Assembly (NCBI RefSeq): GCF_009467825.1 | Contig: NZ_WIOK01000012.1 | Location: 107,531 to 171,530, forward strand | Length of the DNA: 64,000 bases | Source of the DNA: Cyclobacterium xiamenense | GTDB lineage: Bacteria > Bacteroidota > Bacteroidia > Cytophagales > Cyclobacteriaceae | Direction: 5' to 3' | Shown here: one piece after another, positions 38,201 to 47,117 of the stretch | Layout: each line of letters starts with the position of its first letter | Position numbering within the stretch: the first letter of the stretch is position 1 | Made by a program: the position numbers and the translations under genes | Notes under the pieces: generated by a model | Seen by the model: only the letters and a program-made list of their open reading frames with translations | What the model was told of the DNA's origin: nothing | The model's database searches: none

Positions 38201-39127
38201 ATGAAAACATGCCTTCACTATATCCGGAATTTCAGCCAGCTGGGTTACCTGCTTCTCCTTGTCCCGTTTTTGTTCGCCTGTGAAACCGTGGTTGATATCG
38301 AAATTCCCTTCGACAAACCCCAGGTGACGATGAATGCCAATCTCCAAAACAACCTGTTTCCCGCAGTACGGCTGACCTACAGCAAGCACATCCTGGACAA
38401 CGAGTGGGAGTTTAGCCCCATTCCCGATGCAGCAGTCAGCCTGATCCATCAAAACGAACGCTACCCGTTGAGCTTCAATGAGGTGACCGGTGAATACACA
38501 AACTTGCAGCTGCTGCTACGGGAAGGGAATACCTATACCCTGGAAGCGGAGTTACCCGGATACGAAATCGTTCGTGCCACCGAAAGTATTCCGCTTTCGG
38601 TACCAATTAAGCAGGTAGTGTACCAGGGCCGGGTACAGGTGGACTCCTGGTCATCCAGGGAAGACGTCCGTTTGCTGTTTGACGATCCGGAAGGTGAAAA
38701 CTATTACGAAATTTCCGCCGACTATTTCGGGTATTATTCGTATGTGGACGAGCAGGGAAACACCGTCCTGTACGAAAACAACTATCCGCTCTACCTGGAG
38801 CCAAAGAATCCTACGTACGAAAGGGATTACAATACCTATGGGAAATTGCTGATAGACGATCGCTTGTTTGAGGGGCAGGAAGCCAATCTCGAGCTGTTTA
38901 TAGAAAGTTCGTTCTCTCCGGATGCCCAGGGGGGTGAAATTCGATTTACCCTGAAAACCGTCTCCAGAAATTACTTCCAATTTCATACGACGTACGGATT
39001 GCAATGGTGGAACGAGGGAGATCCCTTTGCCCAGCCGGTGCAGGTTTTTTCGAACATTTCCAATGGAATCGGGATCCTGATGGCAGAAAGCCTTTCCGTT
39101 TTCAAGGTGTCCCCACCAGCCCAGTAA
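38201..39127 (+). CDS. DUF4249 family lipoprotein
   Basis: 308 residues. The N-terminal signal ends in LLLVPFLFAC, a lipobox. The conserved opening ETVVDIEIPFDKPQVTMNAN and the beta-rich body (PDAAVSLIHQNERYPLSFNE, LREGNTYTLEAELPGYEIV) mark DUF4249. These surface lipoproteins accompany TonB receptors of the type encoded just upstream and may act as a substrate-binding partner, by analogy with SusD. The gap to the receptor gene is only 6 bases, so the pair is one operon. No activity has been shown that I can name. Confidence 0.9.
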   Translation: MKTCLHYIRNFSQLGYLLLLVPFLFACETVVDIEIPFDKPQVTMNANLQNNLFPAVRLTYSKHILDNEWEFSPIPDAAVSLIHQNERYPLSFNEVTGEYTNLQLLLREGNTYTLEAELPGYEIVRATESIPLSVPIKQVVYQGRVQVDSWSSREDVRLLFDDPEGENYYEISADYFGYYSYVDEQGNTVLYENNYPLYLEPKNPTYERDYNTYGKLLIDDRLFEGQEANLELFIESSFSPDAQGGEIRFTLKTVSRNYFQFHTTYGLQWWNEGDPFAQPVQVFSNISNGIGILMAESLSVFKVSPPAQ

Positions 39128-39258
39128 GAGCAGTAAGGCCAACCGGGCTTCCCGTCGTCGGGGTAGTTATCCCCGGAAAGAAGCGTTCCCCACCAGTTGG
39201 GTGAAGGCATGCGAAACGACGGGCAAAATCCATCCCATGTAGGAAGATCCGTGCTTTT

Positions 39259-39873
39259 TTAATAGTTGAGCCGCTCCAGTTCCTCTGGGGAAAGCGGGAT
39301 TTCTTCTTCGAAATGAAGCGTCCAGCCCATGGTTTTGGTGAGGATGTATATTTTTGATAGCTCGCTGAGCAAGCGTTCGCGGGCATCGGTCTTCAGGTCA
39401 GACTGCGCGATCTTCTTCTCCAGCAGCTGATGCACGCTTCCTTTGATTTTGTTGTAATCGTCCGCATCAAATTCGTTAAAGTAATCCTGGCTTACGTCGT
39501 AATATTCCAAATCGGGGTAAATGTTGATTTCTGGTTCCGGGAGCTGTACAATCCGTACCTGCCTGGCTTCGGTATCAATTTCTGTTTTTAGTTGGCGCAA
39601 ATCGTATCCCACGGTCACTTTTGCATTGACGATGACCAATGCTTTTTTATTGGCAGAAAAAATATCAAAGTAGTTTTTACGGGAGTTTTTGTAACTCAAC
39701 ACCTGGGAAAAGTAGCCTTCGGTTACCACCAGCTTTCCTACCTGCCGGATTTGTTGCTCCAGCAGGGCGGTATTTTGTTGGAGTTCCTGTTTTTCGTTGG
39801 TTTGACGGACGAACAACTGGATCAATCCATACAACAAAAGGGCAGTAACGATCCCAGCCAAAAACCTCATCAT
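39259..39873 (-). CDS. DUF4230 membrane-anchored protein
   Basis: 204 residues with a single N-terminal membrane segment (MMRFLAGIVTALLLYGLIQL), then a coiled stretch (EKQELQQNTALLEQQIRQVG) and the DUF4230 body (VVTEGYFSQVLSYKN, VNAKVTVGYDLRQL, YYDVSQDYFNEFDADDYNKI). DUF4230 has an SPFH/stomatin-like look, but no function is known. It is encoded alone, divergent from the acyl-CoA ligase gene, with a promoter region of about 200 bases between them. Confidence 0.87.
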   Translation of the reverse strand: MMRFLAGIVTALLLYGLIQLFVRQTNEKQELQQNTALLEQQIRQVGKLVVTEGYFSQVLSYKNSRKNYFDIFSANKKALVIVNAKVTVGYDLRQLKTEIDTEARQVRIVQLPEPEINIYPDLEYYDVSQDYFNEFDADDYNKIKGSVHQLLEKKIAQSDLKTDARERLLSELSKIYILTKTMGWTLHFEEEIPLSPEELERLNY

Positions 39874-40077
39874 ACCTTCGTGTTTTTACGCATACCTGCA
39901 AACGGTTTTGTAAAAGAAAGGAGAAAAAGGGGAGCTTGCAACTTGGGCGGCCGGGAAAGGGGTAATTTCTTCGCAAATCCCCCCTTTACAACAAAATTTT
40001 ACAAAACGTTTTAAAAGAAGCGTACATTCAATATCTTAGTGAAATTAGCCCAATTACCTAACCTTAATGTATTGGAT

Positions 40078-41760
40078 ATGGAAGATTCCCCCTGGTTTAC
40101 ATTTTACCCCAAATCGGTACCCACCTCGATAGACCCGGACGAGTTTAGCAGTGTGGTGGATTTATTGGAAGAAAGCATCGGGAAATATGGAGATGCCGTT
40201 GCCTATGAGTGCATGGGAAAAACCATTTCTTTTAATGAATTGGATGTCTTATCAAAGACCTTTGCGGCATTTCTTCAGCAGGAGCTGCAGCTGAAAAAGG
40301 GAGACCGCATCGGTATCCAAATGCCCAACTTGCTGCAATATCCGGTCGTCATGTTTGGCGCGCTCCGGGCAGGGCTGATTGTGGTAAACACCAATCCGCT
40401 GTACACGGCGTCTGAGATGAAGCATCAGTTTACCGATGCCGGTGTAAAGGCGGTGGTGATTTTGGCAAATTTTGCCCATAATCTGGAGAAAATACGGAAA
40501 GAATCCGGAATCAATCACGTGGTCGTTACCGAAATCGGAGACCTATTGGGGGGACTGAAGGGAGCGATTGTTAACCTGGTCGTGAAATACGTGAAAAAAA
40601 TGGTGCCTGCCTATTCCATTCCGGATGCCTGGTCTTTCAAAAAGGCAATGGCAGCAGGCAATCCGACGGCCTTTGAAAAGCAGGGAATGGAGGGCGCCGA
40701 TTTGGCCTTTCTTCAATACACCGGAGGTACCACCGGAGTTTCCAAGGGAGCGATGCTGAGTCACCGCAACATTGTTGCCAACATGCAGCAAATCTCTGCC
40801 TGGATGAAACCAAAGCTACGGGAACGGGAGGAGACGGTCATAACGGCCCTGCCGCTGTACCATATTTTTGCCCTTACCGTCAATTGCCTGGCCATGATGA
40901 AGATCGGTGCACATAACGTGCTGATCACCAATCCCCGGGACATGCCCGGTTTTTGCAAGGAACTAAAGAAACACCGATTTAGTGTGTTTACAGGTGTCAA
41001 TACCCTTTTTAATGGCTTGTTGAATCAGGAGGCCTTCCGATCCCTGGACTTTGGATCCCTGAAAATAGCCGTAGGCGGAGGAATGGCCGTGCAGCAGGCC
41101 GTTGCCCGCCGCTGGCAGAAAGTGACCGGTACCCCACTAGCCGAAGGGTACGGCCTTACCGAAACCTCTCCGGTGGTTTCCTGCAATCCCATCGATGGAA
41201 CGGAACGGCTCGGCACGATTGGTGTGCCTCTTCCCAATACGGAGGTTAAGGTGGTGGACGATGCCGGAAATGAGTTGCCTTTGGGCGAGCGAGGTGAGCT
41301 CTGTGTGAAAGGTCCACAGGTAATGCCGGGTTATTGGCAACGGCCAGAAGAAACCGCCGCCGCATTTTACGGGGAATGGTTCAAGACAGGGGATATCGCC
41401 GTATTGGACGAGGATGGATTTCTGTGCATCGTTGACCGGAAGAAGGAGATGATCTTGGTTTCGGGATTCAACGTGTACCCCAACGAGGTGGAAGATGCGT
41501 TGGCGGCACACGAGATGGTCAACGAAGTAGGGGTGATTGGGATACCGGACGAGAAATCGACCGAACGGGTGATTGCCTACGTGGTGAGCAATGATCCTTC
41601 GCTTAAAGCAGAGGAATTAATCGAATTTTCCCGGGAAAACCTGACCAGCTATAAGGTGCCCAAAGAAATCCATTTCGTTAGCGAACTCCCCAAATCCAAC
41701 GTTGGAAAAATACTTCGGCGGGTAATCCGCGAAAACCACGAAAAAAAGCTACAAGCGTAG
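40078..41760 (+). CDS. fadD: Long-chain fatty acid--CoA ligase
   Basis: 560 residues from the ATG at 40078; a GTG at 40039 is an alternative. The chosen start makes it almost exactly the length of E. coli FadD (561). Motifs are KKGDRIGIQMPNLLQYPV, the AMP-binding P-loop YTGGTTGVSKGAMLSHRN, ALPLYHIFALTVNCL, EGYGLTETSPVVSCNP, TGDIAVLDEDGFLCIVDRKK and the catalytic lysine region PKSNVGKILRR. From memory, whole blocks match E. coli FadD closely, including the TGVNTLFN, GELCVKGPQVM and VSGFNVYPNE segments. The enzyme activates fatty acids to acyl-CoA at the inner membrane for beta-oxidation or lipid synthesis. It is encoded alone. Confidence 0.95.
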   Translation: MEDSPWFTFYPKSVPTSIDPDEFSSVVDLLEESIGKYGDAVAYECMGKTISFNELDVLSKTFAAFLQQELQLKKGDRIGIQMPNLLQYPVVMFGALRAGLIVVNTNPLYTASEMKHQFTDAGVKAVVILANFAHNLEKIRKESGINHVVVTEIGDLLGGLKGAIVNLVVKYVKKMVPAYSIPDAWSFKKAMAAGNPTAFEKQGMEGADLAFLQYTGGTTGVSKGAMLSHRNIVANMQQISAWMKPKLREREETVITALPLYHIFALTVNCLAMMKIGAHNVLITNPRDMPGFCKELKKHRFSVFTGVNTLFNGLLNQEAFRSLDFGSLKIAVGGGMAVQQAVARRWQKVTGTPLAEGYGLTETSPVVSCNPIDGTERLGTIGVPLPNTEVKVVDDAGNELPLGERGELCVKGPQVMPGYWQRPEETAAAFYGEWFKTGDIAVLDEDGFLCIVDRKKEMILVSGFNVYPNEVEDALAAHEMVNEVGVIGIPDEKSTERVIAYVVSNDPSLKAEELIEFSRENLTSYKVPKEIHFVSELPKSNVGKILRRVIRENHEKKLQA

Positions 41761-41761
41761 G

Positions 41762-42337
41762 CTAGGCCCTCCGCTCATCGGCTTTCAAGTTTCTTAGGAC
41801 CCTGGCGGGATTGCCTCCCGCCACTACATCCGAAGGCAGGTCTTTGGTGACTACGGCTCCCGCTGCCACAATGCTGCGTGCGCCGATGTGCACCCCGGGA
41901 CAGATGATGGCCCCGCCGCCTACCCAGACATCATCCTCGATGCGGATGGGCCTCCCGTATTCCAATAAAGATCCCCGGGTGGCTGCATCAAGGGGATGCG
42001 TGGCTGCATAAATCTGCACATTCGGTCCAAACAGGCAGCGGTCGCCGATATGTACCGGTGTTACGTCCAGCACCACACAATTGAAATTGAAGAACACCTG
42101 GTCGCCCACCCGTATATTGTAGCCATAGTCGCAGAAAAAAGGAGGCTCCAATCCAACGTCTGCACCCACCGCTCCCAGTAATTGGGAAAGTACCTGCTGC
42201 CGAAGCAGCGTTTCATCCGGGGCGCTGTCGTTTAGCTTTTTTAATAAGACCCGGGCTTGAAGCCGTTCTTTGGAAAGCTCCGGGTCGGAGGCGAGGTACA
42301 ACTCGCCTGCGAGCATTTTTTCTTTTTCTGTTTTCAT
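41762..42337 (-). CDS. Sugar O-acetyltransferase (maltose/galactoside acetyltransferase type)
   Basis: 191 residues from the ATG at 42337. The N-terminal helical part (MKTEKEKMLAGELYLASDPE) is the maltose-acetyltransferase cap. It is followed by a left-handed beta-helix of hexapeptide repeats (YNIRVGDQVFFNFNCVVLDV, HIGDRCLFGPNVQIYAATHP) containing the catalytic histidine of ATHP, then VWVGGGAIICPGV and AAGAVVTKDLPSDVVAGGNP. It transfers acetyl from acetyl-CoA to a sugar hydroxyl in the cytoplasm. The start codon overlaps the stop of the DinB-like gene (ATGA at 42334-42337), so the two are translationally coupled. It ends one base from the convergent fadD. Confidence 0.93.
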   Translation of the reverse strand: MKTEKEKMLAGELYLASDPELSKERLQARVLLKKLNDSAPDETLLRQQVLSQLLGAVGADVGLEPPFFCDYGYNIRVGDQVFFNFNCVVLDVTPVHIGDRCLFGPNVQIYAATHPLDAATRGSLLEYGRPIRIEDDVWVGGGAIICPGVHIGARSIVAAGAVVTKDLPSDVVAGGNPARVLRNLKADERRA

Positions 42338-42876
42338 TTTTCCGAAGCCAATAAGGATTTCAGTTGCTTGCAATGTCTTTTTTCATGGGCAATGATGATG
42401 TCAATGGCTGTATCCAGGGGATAGACTAGCCAGCGATTGGCGGGAGAGGCGATCATCAGACCTCGATTAAAATAAGGCTCTAGCTCTTGAAGGTAGGCCG
42501 ATAGCCGATGCTGGGTGTCGACGAATGCCTGCTGCAGTTCTTTATCGTGCAGGGAATTACTTGGTTCCCAGGGGGAAAAGGTTTTGATCGGGGCAGGTTT
42601 TTGGTTAGCGGAAAGAATCAGTTCCCCCAATTTCCTGCCATAGAAAGGGATTTTTCCAAGCAGTGGCGCTTTGTAGCGTTGCTCGATAAGTTGATCAAAA
42701 ATGGGGAAGTAGGATCGGTTTACCAGGACCAGGTGGTGTACTACCTGCATGGGGCTCCATTTTTCCGGGCCGGGCTTTTGATTGAGGGTAGTCAGGTCGT
42801 ACCCATTTAGCAGCGTATCCACATCCCAGGTAATCTGGGTCAGTTCCATCTGCCAGGCATCGGCTTTTTCGTTCAT
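42334..42876 (-). CDS. DinB-like four-helix protein
   Basis: 180 residues from the ATG at 42876. An upstream ATG at 42948 would add 24 basic residues that do not look like part of the domain. The body (WDVDTLLNGYDLTTLNQKPG, KWSPMQVVHHLVLVNRSYFP, IDIIIAHEKRHCKQLKSLLA) is the DinB_2 four-helix bundle with the usual metal-ligand histidines (VVHHL and AHEKRH). Such proteins are metal-dependent and often thiol-transferase-like; the reaction here is unknown. It is coupled to the acetyltransferase by a 4-base overlap. Confidence 0.85.
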   Translation of the reverse strand: MNEKADAWQMELTQITWDVDTLLNGYDLTTLNQKPGPEKWSPMQVVHHLVLVNRSYFPIFDQLIEQRYKAPLLGKIPFYGRKLGELILSANQKPAPIKTFSPWEPSNSLHDKELQQAFVDTQHRLSAYLQELEPYFNRGLMIASPANRWLVYPLDTAIDIIIAHEKRHCKQLKSLLASEK

Positions 42877-43046
42877 TGCGTAGCGGGTTCGTTGGTTTAT
42901 CCTTTCTGATACCTGGGCGGTGAATAAAAGTCGTTTCCCAACCATCAAAACTTAATATTACGCAAATGATAAGAGGAATTCAAGAAAGAATTTAAATCAA
43001 TTCCTTTTGATTCTCCAGCCAATAGCCGTTATTTTATCTTTTGCTT

Positions 43047-44417
43047 ATGTATGCCATCGTAGATATTGAGACTACCGGCGGCTTTGCTGCCCAGCACCGC
43101 ATCATTGAGATTGCCGTTGTCTTTCACGATGGAGAAAAGATTACGGGCCATTACCAGCAGCTGCTTAACCCCCGGCGTTCGTTGCCGGCATTCATCACGG
43201 GCCTTACCGGAATTGATGCCGGTATGTTGGCGGATGCGCCCGATTTTTCTGCGATAGCCAATGATTTATGGGACTTGTTAGAGGGAAAAATTTTTGTTGC
43301 GCACAACGTGAGTTTTGATTATAACTTTGTCAAACAGGCATTTGCGCAGGAAAACAAGGATTTCAAACCCCGCCGCTTGTGTACGGTCCGGCTTGGTCGT
43401 AAGATTTTTCCCGGTCTCAGAAGCTACAGCCTGGGTCAATTGTGTGAGGCACGGGGTATTCGGGTAAAAGACCGGCACCGGGCGCTGGGAGATGCCTGGG
43501 CCACGGCTTTGCTCTTTGAGCAAATGCTTCGGGAAGACCGTACGGAAGAAATTCCCCGAGCCATCAAAGGGAAGGAAAAGGCACGCGTACTTCCGCCAAA
43601 TATCAGCCACGAACAGTACAGGCAGTTGCCCACGGCCACAGGCGTCTACTATTTTCACGATAAAAACGGTAAGGTCATTTATGTGGGCAAAGCAGTCAAT
43701 ATCAAAAGCCGATTTGAAGGCCATTTTACCGGCAAGTCGAAGGTAAGCCTAAAATCCGAAATACATGCCGTCAGCTTTGAAGTCACGGGAAGTGAACTGC
43801 TTGCGCTATTGCTGGAAGCACTGGAAATAAAGCGGTTGTGGCCGAAATACAACCGCTCCCTGAAAGTAAAAGCAGCCTCCTGGGGGATTTTTGCGTACTC
43901 GGACCAACAGGGCTTTCAGCGGTTTCAGGTCAATAAGATTTTTCCGGGCGTAAAACCGATACTCACTTTTAGCAGTCATGCTGAAGCCTGGAAAAAACTG
44001 TTGGAAAAAACCAGTGAACTCGCGCTCTGCCCAAAGTTAACCGGGATACAGAAAACACCGGGAGCCTGCTACGATTTTGCCCTTGGAAAATGTGCCGGTG
44101 CCTGCTGTGGCTTCGAGGCACCCGAGGCGTACAACCGAAAGGCTGCTGTTTTGTGGGAGGAAGGCGGTAGCCGGGTAGGGGAGCGCTTTCTGATAAAAGA
44201 CCGGGGAAGAAACCCGGAAGAGGAGGCCGTATTGCTCGTGGAGGATGGATTTTTGGCGGCATTTGGCTACATCGATCAGGCGACAGACCTGCAGCACAGT
44301 GGGGAAGTCCTTTCTTTTTTGAAGCCCGTAAAGCGTGTGGTGGAAACCCAAGCCTTGTTGCAGGCGTTTTTGCCGAAGTTACCCCAAAGCCGGATCATAC
44401 CTCTGGCAGAAGATTGA
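43047..44417 (+). CDS. DnaQ-type exonuclease fused to GIY-YIG (UvrC/Cho-like) nuclease
   Basis: 456 residues from the ATG at 43047; a TTG six bases upstream is in frame. The N-terminal 165 residues are a DEDDh exonuclease: YAIVDIETTGGFAAQHRIIE, GKIFVAHNVSFDYNF and DRHRALGDAWATALLF. The second half starts with a GIY-YIG domain (LPTATGVYYFHDKNGKVIYV, then GKAVNIKSR) followed by a Cho-like region with the cysteines GACYDFALGKCAGACC. The fusion resembles a known family in Bacteroidota and Actinomycetota, with 3'-exonuclease and UvrC-like incision activities in one chain. It probably acts in DNA repair. It is monocistronic. Confidence 0.92.
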   Translation: MYAIVDIETTGGFAAQHRIIEIAVVFHDGEKITGHYQQLLNPRRSLPAFITGLTGIDAGMLADAPDFSAIANDLWDLLEGKIFVAHNVSFDYNFVKQAFAQENKDFKPRRLCTVRLGRKIFPGLRSYSLGQLCEARGIRVKDRHRALGDAWATALLFEQMLREDRTEEIPRAIKGKEKARVLPPNISHEQYRQLPTATGVYYFHDKNGKVIYVGKAVNIKSRFEGHFTGKSKVSLKSEIHAVSFEVTGSELLALLLEALEIKRLWPKYNRSLKVKAASWGIFAYSDQQGFQRFQVNKIFPGVKPILTFSSHAEAWKKLLEKTSELALCPKLTGIQKTPGACYDFALGKCAGACCGFEAPEAYNRKAAVLWEEGGSRVGERFLIKDRGRNPEEEAVLLVEDGFLAAFGYIDQATDLQHSGEVLSFLKPVKRVVETQALLQAFLPKLPQSRIIPLAED

Positions 44418-44475
44418 TTTCGATTTTCTGGATTAAAGTGTACCTTTGGCGCTCCAACTAACCTACGATTTACCC

Positions 44476-45495
44476 ATGAAAATTAACGATTTGGATCCAC
44501 TGATGCCCTACCAACCGCAAGAAAGCCGGTACGAATCCATGAAATTCAGGAGGTGTGGCAAAAGTGGCCTCGACCTGCCCATGCTATCCCTGGGTCTCTG
44601 GCATAATTTCGGGCATAGCGATGATTTCAGGAATGCGCGAACCATTCTTCGCACGGCTTTCGACCTCGGTATCACGCATTTTGACCTGGCCAATAATTAC
44701 GGACCACCCTACGGGGCCGCGGAAGAAAATTTTGGAAGAATTTTTGAAAAAGATTTTAAGCCACTTCGGGACGAACTCCTAATCTCCTCCAAAGCCGGAT
44801 GGGACATGTGGCCAGGCCCCTACGGGAATTTCGGTTCCAAAAAATACCTGGTGGCCAGCCTGGATCAAAGTCTTCGCCGCATGGGGCTGGACTACGTGGA
44901 TATCTTTTACCACCATCGTCCCGATCCGGCCACCCCGCTGGAGGAAACCATGGCTGCGCTGGACCTGATCGTACGACAGGGGAAGGCCCTCTACGTAGGG
45001 ATTTCTCAGTACAATGCGGAAGACACCGCGCGGGCATCGAAAATCCTGAAAAAATTGGGAACGCCCTGTTTGATTCACCAGCCGCGTTACAGCATGATGG
45101 ATCGTTGGGTGGAGGATGGACTTTTGGATGTGCTGGAGACCGAAGGAATCGGAGCGATTGCCTTTTCTCCCCTGGAGCAGGGGGTGCTTACCAACAAGTA
45201 CCTGAAAGGTTTTCCGGAAGACTCCCGGGCCGTGAAGGATGGGAGGTACCTCCAGACCGACAAGATCACCCCAGCGCTTTTGTCTACCGTGGAGCAACTC
45301 AACGAATTGGCCAGGAAAAGAGGCCAAAGTCTGGCCCAAATGGCCATTGCCTGGCTACTAAAAGATCCCCGCATCACATCCGTTTTGGTAGGAGTCAGCA
45401 AAGCCGCACAACTTAACGACAACGTAAACAGCCTGCAGGCGCTTGATTTTTCGGAGGAAGAACTGACGAAAATCGAACAGCTGTTGCGCACATAG
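44476..45495 (+). CDS. Aldo/keto reductase, YghZ/Mgr-like
   Basis: 339 residues from the ATG at 44476. YESMKFRRCGKSGLDLPMLS leads into the TIM barrel. The catalytic tetrad is visible: FDLANNYGPPYGAAEENFG (Asp and Tyr), LISSKAG (Lys), and FYHHRPDPATPLEET (His). C-terminal GVSKAAQLNDN binds the NADPH phosphate. The SSKAGWDMWPGPYGNFGSKK segment is characteristic of the YghZ (L-glyceraldehyde 3-phosphate reductase) branch. It reduces aldehydes such as methylglyoxal or glyceraldehyde 3-phosphate in the cytoplasm. A strong terminator follows. Confidence 0.93.
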   Translation: MKINDLDPLMPYQPQESRYESMKFRRCGKSGLDLPMLSLGLWHNFGHSDDFRNARTILRTAFDLGITHFDLANNYGPPYGAAEENFGRIFEKDFKPLRDELLISSKAGWDMWPGPYGNFGSKKYLVASLDQSLRRMGLDYVDIFYHHRPDPATPLEETMAALDLIVRQGKALYVGISQYNAEDTARASKILKKLGTPCLIHQPRYSMMDRWVEDGLLDVLETEGIGAIAFSPLEQGVLTNKYLKGFPEDSRAVKDGRYLQTDKITPALLSTVEQLNELARKRGQSLAQMAIAWLLKDPRITSVLVGVSKAAQLNDNVNSLQALDFSEEELTKIEQLLRT

Positions 45496-45522
45496 ACCGG
45501 TTTTAGACGTCGATTTTAACAG

Positions 45523-45561
45523 GCCCTGAATGGAGTTTCAACCATTCAGGGCTTTTATTTT
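45523..45561 (+). terminator. Intrinsic terminator after the aldo/keto reductase
   Basis: A perfect 11-base stem (gccctgaatgg with ccattcagggc) encloses an 8-base loop and is followed by ttttatttt. It lies 28 bases after the stop codon. Confidence 0.93.
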
Positions 45562-45657
45562 GCAATGGAATTCGTTCGGGAGGTGAGAAAAACGGATAAT
45601 CGGTATTTTTTCTGTTTAAAAATTTGTACCTTAACTGGGAACCCAATTAACCGAGTT

Positions 45658-46455
45658 ATGAAAAAGCAGCTAATTACGGGGTTTTTGGCACTACTTGTAA
45701 GCCTAAGCCTCATTGCACAGGAACAGCAGTATTTGGTCTTTGAATTTATCAAAGTTGAACCCAACCGGGTTTTGGATTACCTGGAGTACAAAGATTTTTT
45801 GGCAGAAGTACACAAAGTTTCGAAATCGGAAGGCCACATCGAAGGTTGGGATTTCTGGTCTCTGCAGTCGGGTTCCGATTTGGAGGGAGAAAATTTTCAG
45901 TACGTTACCGTCACCTATTACCAGGATCCCGTTAAAATGATGAACGGAAACGATCCGGATCAATTGGTGGACCTCGCAATCAGTGCCTTTCCGGAGATGG
46001 ACGAAGATCAGGTGCGGAACAAAATCAGGGATGCTATGGACATGCGGGATCTGGCTGTACGAAGCTATATGGTGGAGGTGGCCCGGACCTCCGATGCGTT
46101 TGAGTTTAAACCGGGGATGCTGGCTTCCTTTGACCTGATGAAAGCCGTAGAAGGCAAATTTCAGGACTACGAACGGGCGGAGAAGGAGGTCTTTTTGCCC
46201 ATTCATCAGAAAAAGATACAGGCAGACCTGATGGAAAACTGGTGTTTCCTGCGCACCGCACTTCCCACCGGTAGTGAGGCCAAATCTACCCACCTGACCA
46301 TGAATATTTATGCCAACTACCTGCAATTCTTCAACTCCATGGAATACGAGGACATGGAAATCACGGAAGCGCAGCAGAAAGCGGTAGAAGCGGGCCTGAA
46401 TTCACGTGATCAGAAATGGGTGTATCTGGCTACGCTGGAAACGCTCGTTCGCTAA
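45658..46455 (+). CDS. Exported protein of unknown function with two ferredoxin-like repeats
   Basis: 265 residues from the ATG at 45658, which gives MKKQLITGFLALLVSLSLIA as a signal peptide. I do not recognise the family by name. The mature chain contains two similar halves. Residues about 25-90 read YLVFEFIKVEPNRVLDYLEY, with VHK, GWDFWSL and YVTVTYYQ blocks after it. Residues about 152-228 read LASFDLMKAVEGKFQDYERA, with IHQKK, NWCFLR and THLTMNIYANY blocks after it. This is the pattern of a duplicated dimeric alpha/beta-barrel (ABM/EthD-like) domain, inferred by eye. The gene is flanked by a terminator upstream and a convergent gene downstream, so it stands alone. Function unknown. Confidence 0.8.
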   Translation: MKKQLITGFLALLVSLSLIAQEQQYLVFEFIKVEPNRVLDYLEYKDFLAEVHKVSKSEGHIEGWDFWSLQSGSDLEGENFQYVTVTYYQDPVKMMNGNDPDQLVDLAISAFPEMDEDQVRNKIRDAMDMRDLAVRSYMVEVARTSDAFEFKPGMLASFDLMKAVEGKFQDYERAEKEVFLPIHQKKIQADLMENWCFLRTALPTGSEAKSTHLTMNIYANYLQFFNSMEYEDMEITEAQQKAVEAGLNSRDQKWVYLATLETLVR

Positions 46456-46456
46456 A

Positions 46457-47080
46457 TCAGGCTGGATGGAACACCTCGTTTTGCCATCCCATGCGTCGAC
46501 AAATCTGGACCATCAGGTAATTGACACCGGTATGGAACACGACCAGTAGGAAGATGGCCAATAAGGGAACGCCAAAAAACTGGTAAGGCCAGGCATAGGT
46601 CCATACGCCCATCTGTATGGTGATGATCTCTCCGTAGGTAGGGAATATCAGCGCTACCAACAAGGTAAGAATTACCTTGTCACGGGTACGTTCCAGGCGA
46701 AGGGATGCAAACAGGTCTTTTTCCAGCTGATAAACGAAAGTAAAGGCGAGGGACCAGGCAAATGGTAACCAATAGGGAAAGGCACGCCCTCCCAGATCAT
46801 GGTATTCCCAATGACCGTAGTAAATTCCCCATGCTTCGCAACAAACTCCCAACAGCCCCCCCAACAGGGAACCGGTAAGGAAAACGTATCGGTCTTCCGC
46901 ATGAATTCGGAATTTTTTGACCAGGGAATAGGCCAGGTATAGTGCCAAAATCACTCCTACCCAGGCATCCTGTGCGTGAAAACTCCCAATGAAGAAGCCG
47001 GCAATGCTGAGCTTCAGGATGTTTTTTGCGAGTAGAATACCGGTATCGGTTTTGGAATACGTGTTTATGGCTGTTTTCAA
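46457..47080 (-). CDS. Multi-pass inner-membrane protein of unknown function
   Basis: 207 residues from a TTG at 47080. The frame has no ATG between its upstream limit at 47188 and deep inside the protein, and the part above 47118 overlaps the sirtuin gene, so the TTG is my best start. There are about six hydrophobic segments (ILLAKNILKLSIAGFFIGSF, VGVILALYLAYSLV, LPFAWSLAFTFVYQ, VILTLLVALIFPTYG, FGVPLLAIFLLVVF), with a conserved-looking polar stretch EAWGIYYGHWEYHDLGG. I do not recognise the family. It is last in a minus-strand run behind the sirtuin gene and ends one base from the convergent gene. Confidence 0.7.
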   Translation of the reverse strand: MKTAINTYSKTDTGILLAKNILKLSIAGFFIGSFHAQDAWVGVILALYLAYSLVKKFRIHAEDRYVFLTGSLLGGLLGVCCEAWGIYYGHWEYHDLGGRAFPYWLPFAWSLAFTFVYQLEKDLFASLRLERTRDKVILTLLVALIFPTYGEIITIQMGVWTYAWPYQFFGVPLLAIFLLVVFHTGVNYLMVQICRRMGWQNEVFHPA

Positions 47081-47117
47081 GGGCTGCTGTTTTGGAAGCA
47101 AAAGTACGAAAAAAAGG

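Noticed and set aside
39128-39258. Possible hairpin near cggggtagttatccccg as a terminator of the DUF4249 gene
   Set aside because: The stem is only about five bases and no T-run follows, so it was not called.
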